Part shown: piece by piece, positions 46,487 to 58,000 of the stretch
Position numbering within the stretch: the first letter of the stretch is position 1
How the letters are laid out: the number at the start of each line of letters is the position of its first letter
From: JBMDXB01 sp048594975
GTDB lineage: Bacteria; Acidobacteriota; Vicinamibacteria; Vicinamibacterales; 2-12-FULL-66-21
Assembly: GCA_048594975.1 (NCBI GenBank)
Contig: JBMDXQ010000024.1
Coordinates: 136,519 to 200,518 of the forward strand
DNA: 64,000 nt
Reading direction: 5' to 3'
Made by a program: the position numbers and the translations under genes
The notes under the pieces: generated by a model
What the model was told of the DNA's origin: nothing
Seen by the model: the letters and a program-made list of their open reading frames with translations, nothing else
Databases searched by the model: none

Positions 46487-47899
46487 TCAGAACAATTCGC
46501 GCCAGGTGAAGAAGAGTGCGGCGGCCAGCCCCTGCCCCAGCGCGAACATCGCGGCCCAGCCCGCCGCCGCGCGGGTCGAGAGCACGGCCGCGAGGGCCAG
46601 GAACAGGGGAAACAGCGTCGCGGTGACGCGGCCCATCGACAGCACGCCGCCGGCCGCGAGGGGCGCGAGCACGTTCAGCAGCACGTAGCCGGCCCACGCC
46701 GGGCCCAGCTTCCGCCACACCGGCCACGCGAGGCCCAAAGCAAACGCCAGGCCGAGGGTGTTCAGCGCCTGGAACGGATAGGCTGCGGCCAGCTGCAGCA
46801 GCCCCGACCCGCTGCCCACCGCCAACGTGAAGCCGCTCGAACCGAAGCTGCGCCCCCATGCCCCGTGCAGGCGTGCCCACGCAAACCAGATCTCCGTGAG
46901 CCGGTAGACGTAGACCGTGAACGCCATCATCCCCACCGCAGGCATCGCCGCGACCGCGAGCGCAACGAGACGGCGGCGGCCCGGCTCGCGAAACGCCGAT
47001 CCTGGCGGCGGCCCGGCGTCGCGAACGCCGAGCGCCAGCAGCCCGAGCGGCAGGCTCAGGAAGAAGCCGTTGGGACGCGACAGGCCGGCCACCAGCCCCC
47101 AGATCGCCGCGCGCGTCCACTCCGCGTGCCGGAAGTGGTGCCATGCCCCGACCGAGGCCAGCAGGAACAGCGCCTCGGTGTACGCCGCGCTGTAGAAGAC
47201 CGCGAAGGGATACGCCGCAAGAAGCAGGACCGCGGCGGCGGCCCGCTCGTCGTCCATCAGCTCGCGCGCCGTTCGAGACAGGTACCACGCGGCCCAGAAG
47301 AACGCGGCCAGCGAGATCGCAACGCCCGCCCACACGTAACGCCGCACCCACACCTCGCGCGAGGCGTCGGCGCGCTGCCCCGCCACCGCGCCGGCGGCGC
47401 GCATGAGCATCGGGTAGGCGGGAAAGAACGCGAGGTTCTGCTGGCGATCGAAACGGCGCTGCCATTCGTAGCCCTCGTAGGCGATGCCGGCGTACCACCC
47501 GGCATCGAACCGGAGGGGCAGCGACGCGATCGGATCGCGGCCGATGGCACCGTCCGCGGCAGGGGCGGGACCGATCGCGGCAACGGCGAGCAGGCCGATG
47601 AGCAGCACGGTGGGCCGCGTCAGCCAGAACGCGAGCATCGCGTCGCGCAGCGCCGGTCGGTGGCCGATCGCTTCGCACGCCGGGCGAAGCGTCGCCGCCA
47701 GCGGCGGGGTGGGCACCAGCACGTGCCGCAACGCGGCGACGGCAACGGTGACGAACACCGCGTGCGACCAGCGGATCGACAGCGGCACCCCGCCGACAAA
47801 CTCGCGAAAGGCGCCAAATACGGCCAGGGAGAGTGCGGCGGCGGCGACGACGATCGTCAGCGCGTCGAGCACGAGTATGAGGGCACGGAGCGGGGCCAA
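46487..47899 (-). CDS. Membrane mannosyltransferase-like protein (PIG-V/GT-C type)
   Basis: A 470-aa protein with about ten hydrophobic helices. The GT-C type loop FDAGWYAGIAYEGYE followed by NLAFFPAYPMLMR matches the PIG-V/mannosyltransferase family, where the Asp acts in transfer from a polyprenyl-linked sugar. YTEALFLLASVGAWHH and LSRPNGFFLSLPLGLLAL are further family segments. It precedes the TPR gene by about 70 bp on the same strand but is separated by the TATAAT promoter. Confidence 0.78.
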   Translation of the reverse strand: MAPLRALILVLDALTIVVAAAALSLAVFGAFREFVGGVPLSIRWSHAVFVTVAVAALRHVLVPTPPLAATLRPACEAIGHRPALRDAMLAFWLTRPTVLLIGLLAVAAIGPAPAADGAIGRDPIASLPLRFDAGWYAGIAYEGYEWQRRFDRQQNLAFFPAYPMLMRAAGAVAGQRADASREVWVRRYVWAGVAISLAAFFWAAWYLSRTARELMDDERAAAAVLLLAAYPFAVFYSAAYTEALFLLASVGAWHHFRHAEWTRAAIWGLVAGLSRPNGFFLSLPLGLLALGVRDAGPPPGSAFREPGRRRLVALAVAAMPAVGMMAFTVYVYRLTEIWFAWARLHGAWGRSFGSSGFTLAVGSGSGLLQLAAAYPFQALNTLGLAFALGLAWPVWRKLGPAWAGYVLLNVLAPLAAGGVLSMGRVTATLFPLFLALAAVLSTRAAAGWAAMFALGQGLAAALFFTWRELF

Positions 47900-47912
47900 G
47901 GTCAGGAGAGAT

Positions 47913-48009
47913 TAACTCAGAGGCCACGGAGGCCGCGGAGAGTAATCAACTCAGAGGCCACGAAAGGCCACGGAGGCCATCAACTCGGAGGCCACGAAGG
48001 CCACTGAGA
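47913..48009 (+). repeat. GGCCACGAAGG repeat array, copy 1
   Basis: Three imperfect units of about 33 bp, each beginning AACTCAGAGGCCACG or AACTCGGAGGCCACG and containing one or more GGCCACGGAGG-like steps of 10-11 bp. An inverted counterpart lies at 48531-48620. Confidence 0.85.
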
Positions 48010-48039
48010 ATCCACTTGGATCGCTGACACTCAATCTGA

Positions 48040-48430
48040 CGGTCATGTAGTATGTCGGGTCTGCGAAAGGAGCCCGACCTGACGTGGCGACCGAGCAGAA
48101 GGTGGTCAAACCAAAGTCGGGCGGCTGGAACTCGCGAAGCAGCTCGGCAACCTCGCGGACGCGTGGCGGATCATGGGCTACAGGCGCGACAGTTTTTTCG
48201 ATTCCGAGAGCCTGTCTGCGCACGGCGGCGAAGAGGCGCTCAATCAGCCGCCGCAAGCCAAACCATAAGAACCGCGTCGACGGTGCCCTCGAGCAGGCAG
48301 TCGTCGAGATGGCGATTGCGCAACCGGCGTGGAGCCAGCTGTGCGTCTCGAACGAGCTGGCGAAGGCGGCATCCTCGCCCGCCCGGGTGCGCGTGGCCTG
48401 GCAGCGCCATGAAGCAGATTGAGTGGCCTC
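48040..48430 (+). pseudogene. Decayed IS481-family transposase fragment
   Basis: From 48084 the reading VATEQKVVKPK is followed, after a frameshift, by RLELAKQLGNLADAWRIMGYRRDSFF. After another shift comes ISRRKPNHKNRVDGALEQ, then VVEMAIAQPAWSQLCVSNEL and VRVAWQRHEAD. This is the N-terminal helix-turn-helix third of an IS481-type transposase; the DDE catalytic domain is missing. The fragment is preceded by an inverted repeat GTCGGG ... CCCGAC that may be the old element end. Frameshifts and truncation mark it as non-functional. Confidence 0.82.
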
Positions 48431-48530
48431 GCGCGTGCACGCCGGCTTCACCAGCCAGGCCGGCGGGCGCAGCGCGACATCTCAGACCAGATCACGGCTC
48501 TCTGTCCGATCGAGTCTTGGCTAATGCACC

Positions 48531-48620
48531 CAGTGGCCGTGGCCTCTGAGTTGTCTACCTCGGTGGCCTTCGTGGCCTCTGAGTTGATGACCTCGGTGGC
48601 CTCCGTGCCCTCTAAGTTGA
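48531..48620 (-). repeat. GGCCACGAAGG repeat array, inverted copy 2
   Basis: Same unit type as 47913-48009 but in opposite orientation (GTGGCCTCTGAGTTG on the plus strand). It ends exactly at the stop codon of the methyltransferase gene. Together the arrays bracket the IS481 remnant. Confidence 0.82.
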
Positions 48621-49139
48621 CTACTCTCCGCCCGCTCGCGCCAGCGCGCGCAGCGCGCGCTCCTCCACTCGAATCCGCGCGAGGATCAGGGCGCCGAAGC
48701 CGGCGAGCGCGAGGCTGCCGGTGACCGGCGCGTGCGCCATCAGCCCGACGCCGGCAAGCTCGCCCATCACGCCGGCGTAGTTGGGATGGCGGAGAAAGCG
48801 GTATGGTCCCGAGATCACCAGCGGTGCGCCCGGAACGACCAGCACCCGGAAGCTCCAGCGGGGGCCGAGCGTGATGATCGCCCAGTACTTGAGCGCCTTG
48901 GCGGCGGCAAAGATCGCCAGCCCGGCCGCGAACCGTGCGCCGGTGCCCGCGTCGCGCAGCCAGGCCTCCACGAGCAGCGCCAGGAAGCAGGCCGGATAGG
49001 CGACCGCCATCAGCGGGTAGACGTCGCCCGGCGGCTCCACCGCGCCCGCCTGGCGGAGCTGGCGTTCGTGGCGCGCCGCCAGCCGCGACTCCAACAGCAT
49101 AGGCAGGAAGGCGAGCGCTCCGAGCAGCAACAGCGTCAT
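48621..49139 (-). CDS. Isoprenylcysteine-carboxyl-methyltransferase-like protein
   Basis: A 172-aa membrane protein with about four hydrophobic segments. The family C-terminal motif is LVISGPYRFLRHPNYAGVMGELAGVGLM followed by RIRVEERALRAL, the SAM-binding RHPxY and ExxL features of ICMT/NnrU-like methyltransferases. It is coupled by ATGA to the FAD reductase gene upstream. It probably methylates a small-molecule or lipid product of this cluster. Confidence 0.85.
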   Translation of the reverse strand: MTLLLLGALAFLPMLLESRLAARHERQLRQAGAVEPPGDVYPLMAVAYPACFLALLVEAWLRDAGTGARFAAGLAIFAAAKALKYWAIITLGPRWSFRVLVVPGAPLVISGPYRFLRHPNYAGVMGELAGVGLMAHAPVTGSLALAGFGALILARIRVEERALRALARAGGE

Positions 49140-50272
49140 GCCGCGGCCTGATCGCCGGCGTAGCGAATCACCGACCGGATGAGCGACGGCGCCAGCCAGG
49201 CGCCGCGATCCGCCAGGCGCAGCGTCACCGGCGACCCGACGAGGCTGCGCAGCGTCCGGTTGAAGCGCAGCTTGGGCGTGAACTCGCGGCGCCGCGCCTC
49301 GCCGAGCCGCCGGTGGGCATCGCGCCAGCCGTGCTCGAGGACCTCGAGCGCGGACTGCGCCGCCAGCTCCGCGCCGCGCAGCGCGAACCGCAGCCCGTCG
49401 CCGGTCATCGGATCCACGAAGCCAGCGGCGTCGCCCGCGAGGAGCAACCCGCGCGTGCCGGGGACGCGCGACTCCACCGCCAGCGGTCCGATGCACACCG
49501 GGGGCGCGACGAGGCGCGCGCGGGCGAAGCGGCCGGCCAGCTCGCGGTCGGCATGCAGGGACTCGAGCAGCAGTCGCTCCGGCGCGCGCAGCGCCGGGCA
49601 GCGCGTGGTCACCACGCACGCGTTCGCCAGTCCGCCCGGCAGCGGCGCCACACCGATGTAGCGATCCGTCCGGATGTGCATCTCGCCGCACGTCGTCAGG
49701 CCGGACACGCCCTCGAAGTACGCGCCGACCGCCCAGCGGCGCGGCGACGAGGGATGCCACGACAGGCCGAGGCTGCGCGCGATCCGCGAGTGCCGGCCGT
49801 CGGCGGCGACGACGACCCGCGCGGTCACCGCGATCGCCCGGCCGCTCGATATCTTCACGACCGCGCCGCGTACGCCTGGAGGGCCGCCGCTCGACTCGAC
49901 CACGGCACCATCCACGACGACGCCGTCATCGATCACCGCCCCGGCAGCGGCCGCGGCGCCGAGCAGGCGCGCATCGAGGTCGCGCCGTGCGATGGCGCGT
50001 CCCTGAAGGCCGTCGTGGTACCGGCCTTCGACACGAAGACCGGAAGGGCCGCTGACGATCATGCCGTCGACCGGCAGCGCGCCGTCGAGCACGTGGCCGA
50101 GGCCGCGGCGGTTCAGGAGCGTCACCGTTCCCGGATTGATCGTGTCGCCGCACAGCTTGTCGCGCGGAAACCGTGCACGATCCAGGAGCAGCACCGCCGC
50201 CCCGGCACGGGCGAGCATCGTCGCCGCCACCGAGCCGGCCGGGCCTGCGCCGCAGATCAGCACGTCGTGCAT
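49136..50272 (-). CDS. FAD-dependent oxidoreductase (geranylgeranyl-reductase-like)
   Basis: A 378-aa flavoprotein. The dinucleotide-binding motif is VLICGAGPAGSVAATMLARAG at the N terminus, the mid motif VVVAADGRHSRIARSLGL, and the FAD motif LLLAGDAAGFVDPMTGDGLRFAL. Similar enzymes reduce isoprenoid double bonds or oxidise/halogenate polyketides. It is 22 bp after the ketosynthase gene on the same strand and overlaps the methyltransferase gene. Confidence 0.88.
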   Translation of the reverse strand: MHDVLICGAGPAGSVAATMLARAGAAVLLLDRARFPRDKLCGDTINPGTVTLLNRRGLGHVLDGALPVDGMIVSGPSGLRVEGRYHDGLQGRAIARRDLDARLLGAAAAAGAVIDDGVVVDGAVVESSGGPPGVRGAVVKISSGRAIAVTARVVVAADGRHSRIARSLGLSWHPSSPRRWAVGAYFEGVSGLTTCGEMHIRTDRYIGVAPLPGGLANACVVTTRCPALRAPERLLLESLHADRELAGRFARARLVAPPVCIGPLAVESRVPGTRGLLLAGDAAGFVDPMTGDGLRFALRGAELAAQSALEVLEHGWRDAHRRLGEARRREFTPKLRFNRTLRSLVGSPVTLRLADRGAWLAPSLIRSVIRYAGDQAAA

Positions 50273-50294
50273 GGCGACAGAGTACCCTTACCCC

Positions 50295-51584
50295 TTACCT
50301 CTGATTGCCGTTGTCCCTACCCAGTACCAACGCGCTGTTCTTCGATCCGAATCCGAGGCAGTTGCACAGCGCCGCCTCGACCGCCGCGGCGCGGCCCGCG
50401 TTCGGGATGAAATCCAGATCGCATGCGGGATCGGGCTCGAACTGGTTGATCGTCGGCGGGAGGAAGCCCTCGCGTAGCGCGAGCGCTGCCGTGACGATGC
50501 CGGCGGCGCCGCTCGCGCCCTGGGGGTGGCCGATCATCGACTTGGTGGAGGAACCGGGAACGCGATCGGCGAGCGGACCGAACAACTCGCGGACGCAGCG
50601 CGACTCGACCGCGTCGTTCAGCACCGTTGACGTGCCGTGGTAATTGACGTATCCGATTTCCTCGAGCGGACGGCGCGCCCGGTCGATCGCCAGTCGCATC
50701 GCGCGGACGATCTGCTCGCCGTCGGGATCCATCTGGACGCGATGGTAGGCGTCGCACGTCGAGCCGTAGCCTTCGACGAAGGCATAGATGTACGCGCCGC
50801 GGGCGCGCGCCCGGTCCTCGCGCTCCAGGACGACGAGCCAGGCGCCCTCCCCGAGCACGAACCCGTCGCGGCCGCGGTCGAACGGCCGCGAGGCCTCGGC
50901 CGGGCTGTCGTTGTGCCGCGTCGTGACCGCGCGCATCCTCGAGAAGCCGAAGATCATCCCTGGCGTGACGCAGGCGTCGGCGCCGCCCGAGAGGATCACC
51001 TCCGCCTCGCTGGAGCGAATCAGCGCCGCCGCATACCCGACCGCATCGGTCGAGCTCGTGCAGCCGGTGGACACGACGTGGCTGACACCGTGCAGCTCGA
51101 GCGCGATCGAGATCTCGCTCGAGATCATGCCGACGATCGAGACCGGGATCGCGTAGGGGGTGACGCGCCGCCCGCCGTCGCCGAAAAACTCCGCGTACTG
51201 CTGCTCGGCGACGTCGATGCCGCCGGCACCGCTGCCCACGACCACGCCCGCGTCCGGCTCGTTGAGGCGAAGGCCGGCGTCGGCCCAGGCCTCGGTCGCG
51301 GCAATCACCGCGATCAGCGAGGCGCGGGAGTACCTGCGCGGGTCGGCGCGGCAGGCCAGCGGCGCACGGCCGTTGGGCGCCCGCTCGTGAATCGGCGCGG
51401 CATCGTCGATGGTGACCGCCGGAACAGGGGCGGCCACCGTGCAGGGAAAGGGAGACGGATCGAAATCGCTGATCGCGCGGGTCGCGCTGCAGCCGCGGCG
51501 CACGTGCGCCCAGAAGCGCTGGCGCCCGACTCCGTAGGGCGAGACCACGCCGATCCCGGTGATCGCCACGCGGGGAGACCGCAT
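50295..51584 (-). CDS. Beta-ketoacyl synthase (FabF-like)
   Basis: A 429-aa condensing enzyme with the full triad: Cys175 (VVSTGCTSSTDAVGYA), His in NYHGTSTVLNDAVE and His in KSMIGHPQGASGAAG. It has the usual extended C-terminal GF/NSALV region (CNCLGFGSKNSALVLG). The ATG at 51584 begins the family N terminus (VAITGIGVVSPYG). No acyl carrier protein is adjacent. With the FAD reductase and methyltransferases it may form a small polyketide or lipid-modifying pathway. Confidence 0.92.
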   Translation of the reverse strand: MRSPRVAITGIGVVSPYGVGRQRFWAHVRRGCSATRAISDFDPSPFPCTVAAPVPAVTIDDAAPIHERAPNGRAPLACRADPRRYSRASLIAVIAATEAWADAGLRLNEPDAGVVVGSGAGGIDVAEQQYAEFFGDGGRRVTPYAIPVSIVGMISSEISIALELHGVSHVVSTGCTSSTDAVGYAAALIRSSEAEVILSGGADACVTPGMIFGFSRMRAVTTRHNDSPAEASRPFDRGRDGFVLGEGAWLVVLEREDRARARGAYIYAFVEGYGSTCDAYHRVQMDPDGEQIVRAMRLAIDRARRPLEEIGYVNYHGTSTVLNDAVESRCVRELFGPLADRVPGSSTKSMIGHPQGASGAAGIVTAALALREGFLPPTINQFEPDPACDLDFIPNAGRAAAVEAALCNCLGFGSKNSALVLGRDNGNQR

Positions 51585-51605
51585 GCTCCTATAATAGGCG
51601 CCCCA

Positions 51606-52316
51606 GTGCGTGCATCGACGCCGGCGACGGCCTTCGCGTGGCTCGGCGCCGCGCTGTTCGCGGCGTCGCTGGCGTTCTTCCTCTACTCGTATCTCGTCAC
51701 CTTCGGCCGTCCCGCGCCGCCTGGCGGGCGCCTGCGGCCGGTGCTGCTGAACGCGCTCCTCTTCGGCGTCTTCGCGCTCCATCACAGCGCGCTGGCTCGA
51801 CGCGGTGCCCGCCAGCGCGTGCGTCGCGCCGCGTCGCCGCGCCTCGAGCGTGCGCTCTACACCACGACCGCGAGCGTCCTGTTCCTCGCGGTCTGCTCCT
51901 TCTGGCAGCCCGTCTCCGGCCTCGCCTACCGGCTCTCCGGCGCGTGGTGGTGGCTCGGTGTCGCGGCGCAGGGCGCCGGCGTGCTTGTCACGTATCTCGG
52001 TTCGGCGGCCATCGATCCGCTGGACCTCGCCGGGATCCGGCAGCTCCGCGGTGTGCACGGCGCGCCGGCGCACGCGCCGCTCCGGACGACGGGGATTTAC
52101 GGGGTCGTGCGCCACCCGATCTACTTCGGGTGGGTGCTGCTCGTCTTCGGTACGCCCACCATGACCGGCACGCGCCTCGCGTTCGCCGTCCTCAGCACTG
52201 CCTACTTAGCAATCGCCGTTCCCCTCGAGGAACGCTCGCTCGTCCAGACCTTCGGCGCCGAATACCGCGCATACCAGCAACGCGTCCGGTCGAGGATGGT
52301 GCCCGGGATTTACTGA
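51606..52316 (+). CDS. NnrU/ICMT-like membrane methyltransferase
   Basis: A 236-aa membrane protein with about five hydrophobic segments. The C-terminal motif TTGIYGVVRHPIYFGWVLLVFG followed by VPLEERSLVQTFGAEYRAYQ is the isoprenylcysteine methyltransferase/NnrU signature. The GTG at 51606 has TATAAT (51590-51595) ten bases upstream and no clear ribosome site. It is divergent from the ketosynthase gene with a 21-bp gap. Confidence 0.83.
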   Translation: MRASTPATAFAWLGAALFAASLAFFLYSYLVTFGRPAPPGGRLRPVLLNALLFGVFALHHSALARRGARQRVRRAASPRLERALYTTTASVLFLAVCSFWQPVSGLAYRLSGAWWWLGVAAQGAGVLVTYLGSAAIDPLDLAGIRQLRGVHGAPAHAPLRTTGIYGVVRHPIYFGWVLLVFGTPTMTGTRLAFAVLSTAYLAIAVPLEERSLVQTFGAEYRAYQQRVRSRMVPGIY

Positions 52317-52660
52317 CGTGCATCACGGTGTGACATGCGGCGTGCAACGCGTCACGTGCCAGGTCGGCGCCAGCAGCCTGACGTGCTTACGGGAGGTCGA
52401 CCCTGTTTACGCGTGGCGTAACTCACCGCGGGCGTGGCAAGTGTGACTTCGCGCCAGCATCCGGCCGGAGGGATGCCGTCACGCGGCGCTGCCGTCGGGC
52501 CGTGTCGGAGCGCAGAGCATGTTCGGCGCGGCCCTGGGTAGTAGGAGCGAGGTGACGGAGCGCTTCGGCCATTGCACGTCGCATGTTGCACATCGCATGT
52601 CGCACATCGCGCGTTGCGCGTCGCAGAACGCACGCCCGACGTGGTACGATCCAAGGTCCT
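52317..52660. other. Intergenic region with 14-bp tandem repeat
   Basis: No gene recognised before the repeat at 52572-52627. TACGAT near 52645 may be the -10 of the peptidase gene that follows. Confidence 0.5.
52572..52627 (+). repeat. Four tandem 14-bp repeats
   Basis: TTGCACGTCGCATG, TTGCACATCGCATG, TCGCACATCGCGCG and TTGCGCGTCGCAGA follow one another without gap. They lie 33 bp ahead of the peptidase start and just upstream of its presumed promoter, so a regulatory or mere slippage origin is possible. Confidence 0.85.
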
Positions 52661-54229
52661 GTGCGCACGATCCCGCGTCTCGTCGCGCCGCTCGTTTTCG
52701 TGATCGCGGCCGTCCCGGCGTCGACGGCGAAGCCGCCGTCCGTTCCGACCGCGGTGGAGCACGCGATCGGCGGAATAGATGAAGCCGAGTTGCGCGCACA
52801 CCTCGAGGCTCTCGCGGGCGAGGAGATGGGAGGCCGCGGCGTCGGCCAGGCGGGGAACGCGCTGGCTGTCCGGTACGTCGTCGAGGCACTGCGGCGCGGC
52901 GGCGTCCTGCCCGCGGTGGACCAGTATCTCCATCCGGTCGAGCTGTACCAGCCGGCTCTCGGCACGGACGCGAGGCTGACGATTGCGGCTGGCGCCGCCG
53001 AGCCTGTTGCCGATCTCCACGCGGGGCCGCACTTCTACCCGCTTCCGGAATCCAGCGATGCTCCTGTGACTGGCCGGCTCGTGTTCGCCGGGCACGGCGT
53101 GTCCGCCCCTGCCCTCGGGTACAACGACTACGTGCGACGGGACGTCAGGGGCGCGGTGGTGCTGGTCGCCGACGGCGCGCCGCCGGTGCTCCAGCGACGG
53201 CCGGGAATCGAGCCCGGCGAGCGTGCCGCGCTGGCGTCCATCGAGCGCAAGATCGCGGACGCGCACGCGCGTGGCGCTGTCGGCCTGGTCGTGATACGGG
53301 CTGACCCCGGCGACGCGCGCGACGTGTGGTCCGCGCCGTCACGCGGACAGCACACGTACCGGCTGCTCTCCGACCTGCGGCGTGCTCCCCTCGCGGCCGC
53401 GGTGATCTCGGAAGAGGCGGCACAGCCGGTGCGGCGCGCGCTCGGTCGGACGATGGCGGTGACCGCGGTGCTTCGTCCCGGAATCGAGCTTGGACAGACG
53501 ACGGTCCACAACGTCCTCGGGCGGCTCGAGGCGGAGGCGCCGGGCAGCCGCGAACTCGTAGTCGTCGGCGCGCACCTGGACCACGACGGCACCGACGACG
53601 ACGGACGCATCTTCAACGGCGCCGACGACAACGCGTCCGGAACCGCGGCAGTGCTCGCGATCGCTGCCGCATTCGCGCGGGCAGCCGACGCCGGCGAGCG
53701 GCCGCGGCGCACCCTTGTCTTCGCGTTGTGGAATGCCGAGGAAGAAGGCTCGCTCGGAGCGGAGGAGTACGTCGCGTCGCCCGTGCCGGCGGGCCGCGTG
53801 ATCGCCAACCTCAATCTCGACATGGTGGGACGCGCCGAGGATGTGCCCGATCCCGCCGATCCGCGGTTCCGCGGCTTTCGCCGCACGGCGGCGGCGGCCA
53901 ACATGAACGCGCTGCACGTGCTCGGCTACAGCCACTCGCCCGACCTCGCGGCGCTCGCGCGCCGGGCGAACCGCGCGGTCGGCCTGACGCTGAAGCTGCA
54001 GTACGACCATGGCGCGCAGGGGCTGCTCCGCCGATCCGACAACTGGCCGTTCCTGAAGCGGTCGATTCCCGCGCTGTTCTTCACGACCGGCCTGCACCCT
54101 GACTATCACACGCCAGACGATGACCTGGAGCGCATCGACGTCGCGAAGCTCGAACGGATCGCCGAGCTGGTGGGCCGGCTCGCGTGGCTCGTGGCTGAGG
54201 GGGACGCGCCGCGCTACCGCGAGCCCTGA
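52661..54229 (+). CDS. M28-family aminopeptidase with PA domain
   Basis: A 522-aa secreted zinc peptidase. Signal peptide (VAPLVFVIAAVPASTA), then the N-terminal M28 part, an inserted PA domain (about residues 130-260, ALGYNDYVRRDVRGAVVLV), and the catalytic metal sites VVGAHLDHDG, NGADDNASGTAAVLA, NAEEEGSLGAEEY and DYHTPDDDLERI. The GTG at 52661 is chosen because it opens the signal peptide; an upstream reading passes through the 14-bp repeats. Confidence 0.9.
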   Translation: MRTIPRLVAPLVFVIAAVPASTAKPPSVPTAVEHAIGGIDEAELRAHLEALAGEEMGGRGVGQAGNALAVRYVVEALRRGGVLPAVDQYLHPVELYQPALGTDARLTIAAGAAEPVADLHAGPHFYPLPESSDAPVTGRLVFAGHGVSAPALGYNDYVRRDVRGAVVLVADGAPPVLQRRPGIEPGERAALASIERKIADAHARGAVGLVVIRADPGDARDVWSAPSRGQHTYRLLSDLRRAPLAAAVISEEAAQPVRRALGRTMAVTAVLRPGIELGQTTVHNVLGRLEAEAPGSRELVVVGAHLDHDGTDDDGRIFNGADDNASGTAAVLAIAAAFARAADAGERPRRTLVFALWNAEEEGSLGAEEYVASPVPAGRVIANLNLDMVGRAEDVPDPADPRFRGFRRTAAAANMNALHVLGYSHSPDLAALARRANRAVGLTLKLQYDHGAQGLLRRSDNWPFLKRSIPALFFTTGLHPDYHTPDDDLERIDVAKLERIAELVGRLAWLVAEGDAPRYREP

Positions 54230-54269
54230 CTCGCGTTCACCGCGCGGATCGGAGAAACTGTAACCAGCG

Positions 54270-56672
<2,403 letters not shown>

Positions 56673-56681
56673 TCGTCGCTC

Positions 56682-57791
56682 GTGCCGTCAGTCTTCTTCT
56701 ACATTTCCGGCCACGGTTTCGGTCACGCGTCACGCCAGATAGAGATCATCAACGCGTTCGGTACGCTCGCCGGCGCCCCTCACCCACCCGCGCGCATCGT
56801 AATCCGGACGTCGGCTGCGCGCTGGCTGTTCGACCGCACTCTCCAGGTGCCCTGCACGATGATCGGGGGCGAGGTGGATTCCGGCGTCGTCCAGATCGAC
56901 AGCCTGCGGCTGGACGAGGCCGCCACGCTCGCGAGAGCGTGCCAGTTCCACCGCGGGCTCGTCGACCGGGCCAAAGCCGAGTCCGCCATCTTGCGCGAGC
57001 ACGAGGCGCGGTTCGTGGTGGCCGACGCGCCGCCGCTCGGCTGCGCCGCCGCCGCTGCCGCGGGCGTGCCGGCGGTCGTCTGCTCCAACTTCACGTGGGA
57101 CTGGATCTACCAGGGCTATGCCGCGCCCGACGACCTGGTCCTCCGCATCCGCGAGGCTTACGGCAAGGCGGAGGCGGCGTGGCGGCTGCCCATGCACGGC
57201 GGATTCGAGGGATTCGCCCGGATCGAGGACGTTCCCTTCGTCGCCCGGCACGCACGTTACGGCCGCGCGGAGACACGCCGTCGCCTGCGGCTGCCAGCGG
57301 ACACGCCGCTCGCCCTCTCGTCGTTCGGCGGGTACGGCGTCAGCGCCCTCGATGTCGCGCGCCTCGACTGTCTCGATCGAATCGGGATCGTGCTGACCGG
57401 CCGCCCGCCGGATCGACCGCCGGCGCACGACGGCGTGTGGTTCGTCGACGAGGAGGACCTGTACGCCTCGGCTCTACGCTATGAGGACCTCGTCGCGGCG
57501 GTGGATGTCGTGGTCACCAAGCCGGGCTACGGCATCGTCTCCGAGTGCGTCGCCAACGACACGGCCATCCTCTACACGTCGCGCGGCCGCTTCGCGGAGT
57601 ACGACGTGCTGGTTCGCGAGATGCCGCGCTATTTGAGGTGCCGCTACCTGCCGCAGGAGGATCTGCTCGCCGGCCGCTGGCTCGACGCGCTGGAGCGGCT
57701 CCTGGCGCAGGACCGGCCGCCCGAACGCCCCGCGACGGACGGCGGTCGGATTGTGGCTCAGTTCATACAGTCGAAAGTCGAAAGTCGATAA
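56682..57791 (+). CDS. Glycosyltransferase-like protein (GT-B, arabinokinase N-domain type)
   Basis: A 369-aa GT-B fold protein. The N-terminal FFYISGHGFGHASRQIEIINAF and the C-terminal donor-site segment DVVVTKPGYGIVSECVANDTAILYTSRG match the glycosyltransferase-like domain that precedes the GHMP kinase in plant arabinokinases. Here it stands alone. The GTG start is 9 bp after the lon stop, so co-transcription is likely. The last residues (VESR) run into a simple repeat. Confidence 0.8.
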   Translation: MPSVFFYISGHGFGHASRQIEIINAFGTLAGAPHPPARIVIRTSAARWLFDRTLQVPCTMIGGEVDSGVVQIDSLRLDEAATLARACQFHRGLVDRAKAESAILREHEARFVVADAPPLGCAAAAAAGVPAVVCSNFTWDWIYQGYAAPDDLVLRIREAYGKAEAAWRLPMHGGFEGFARIEDVPFVARHARYGRAETRRRLRLPADTPLALSSFGGYGVSALDVARLDCLDRIGIVLTGRPPDRPPAHDGVWFVDEEDLYASALRYEDLVAAVDVVVTKPGYGIVSECVANDTAILYTSRGRFAEYDVLVREMPRYLRCRYLPQEDLLAGRWLDALERLLAQDRPPERPATDGGRIVAQFIQSKVESR

Positions 57792-57807
57792 TCAGAGTCA
57801 GAATCGG

Positions 57808-57867
57808 GAGTCAGAGTCAGAGTCCGAGTCAGAGTCCGAGTCCCGGTCCGAGTCCCGGTCCGAGTCA
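57808..57867 (+). repeat. GAGTCM hexanucleotide repeat
   Basis: Ten 6-bp units alternating GAGTCA, GAGTCC and CGGTCC begin 17 bp after the glycosyltransferase stop codon. A 7-bp repeat (AGTCGAA) lies at the end of that gene. Likely slippage-prone. Confidence 0.88.
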
Positions 57868-58000
57868 GACGTCAAACTCGAACACACGGTTATCTACCTG
57901 CACTTGTCGCAGCGAACCTCCAAGCGGTCGCTAACCCGCTTGACGCGATGCCGGTCTCCGGGACCGACTCGGTGCGCCGCACGCGCCGGCTGCACAAGCG

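Noticed and set aside
47913..48620. CRISPR array
   Set aside because: Repeats are contiguous, imperfect and inverted on the two sides, without regular unique spacers or cas genes.
57808..57867. Regulator binding array
   Set aside because: Six-base unit with transitions between GAGTCA, GAGTCC and CGGTCC fits a microsatellite; no downstream promoter.
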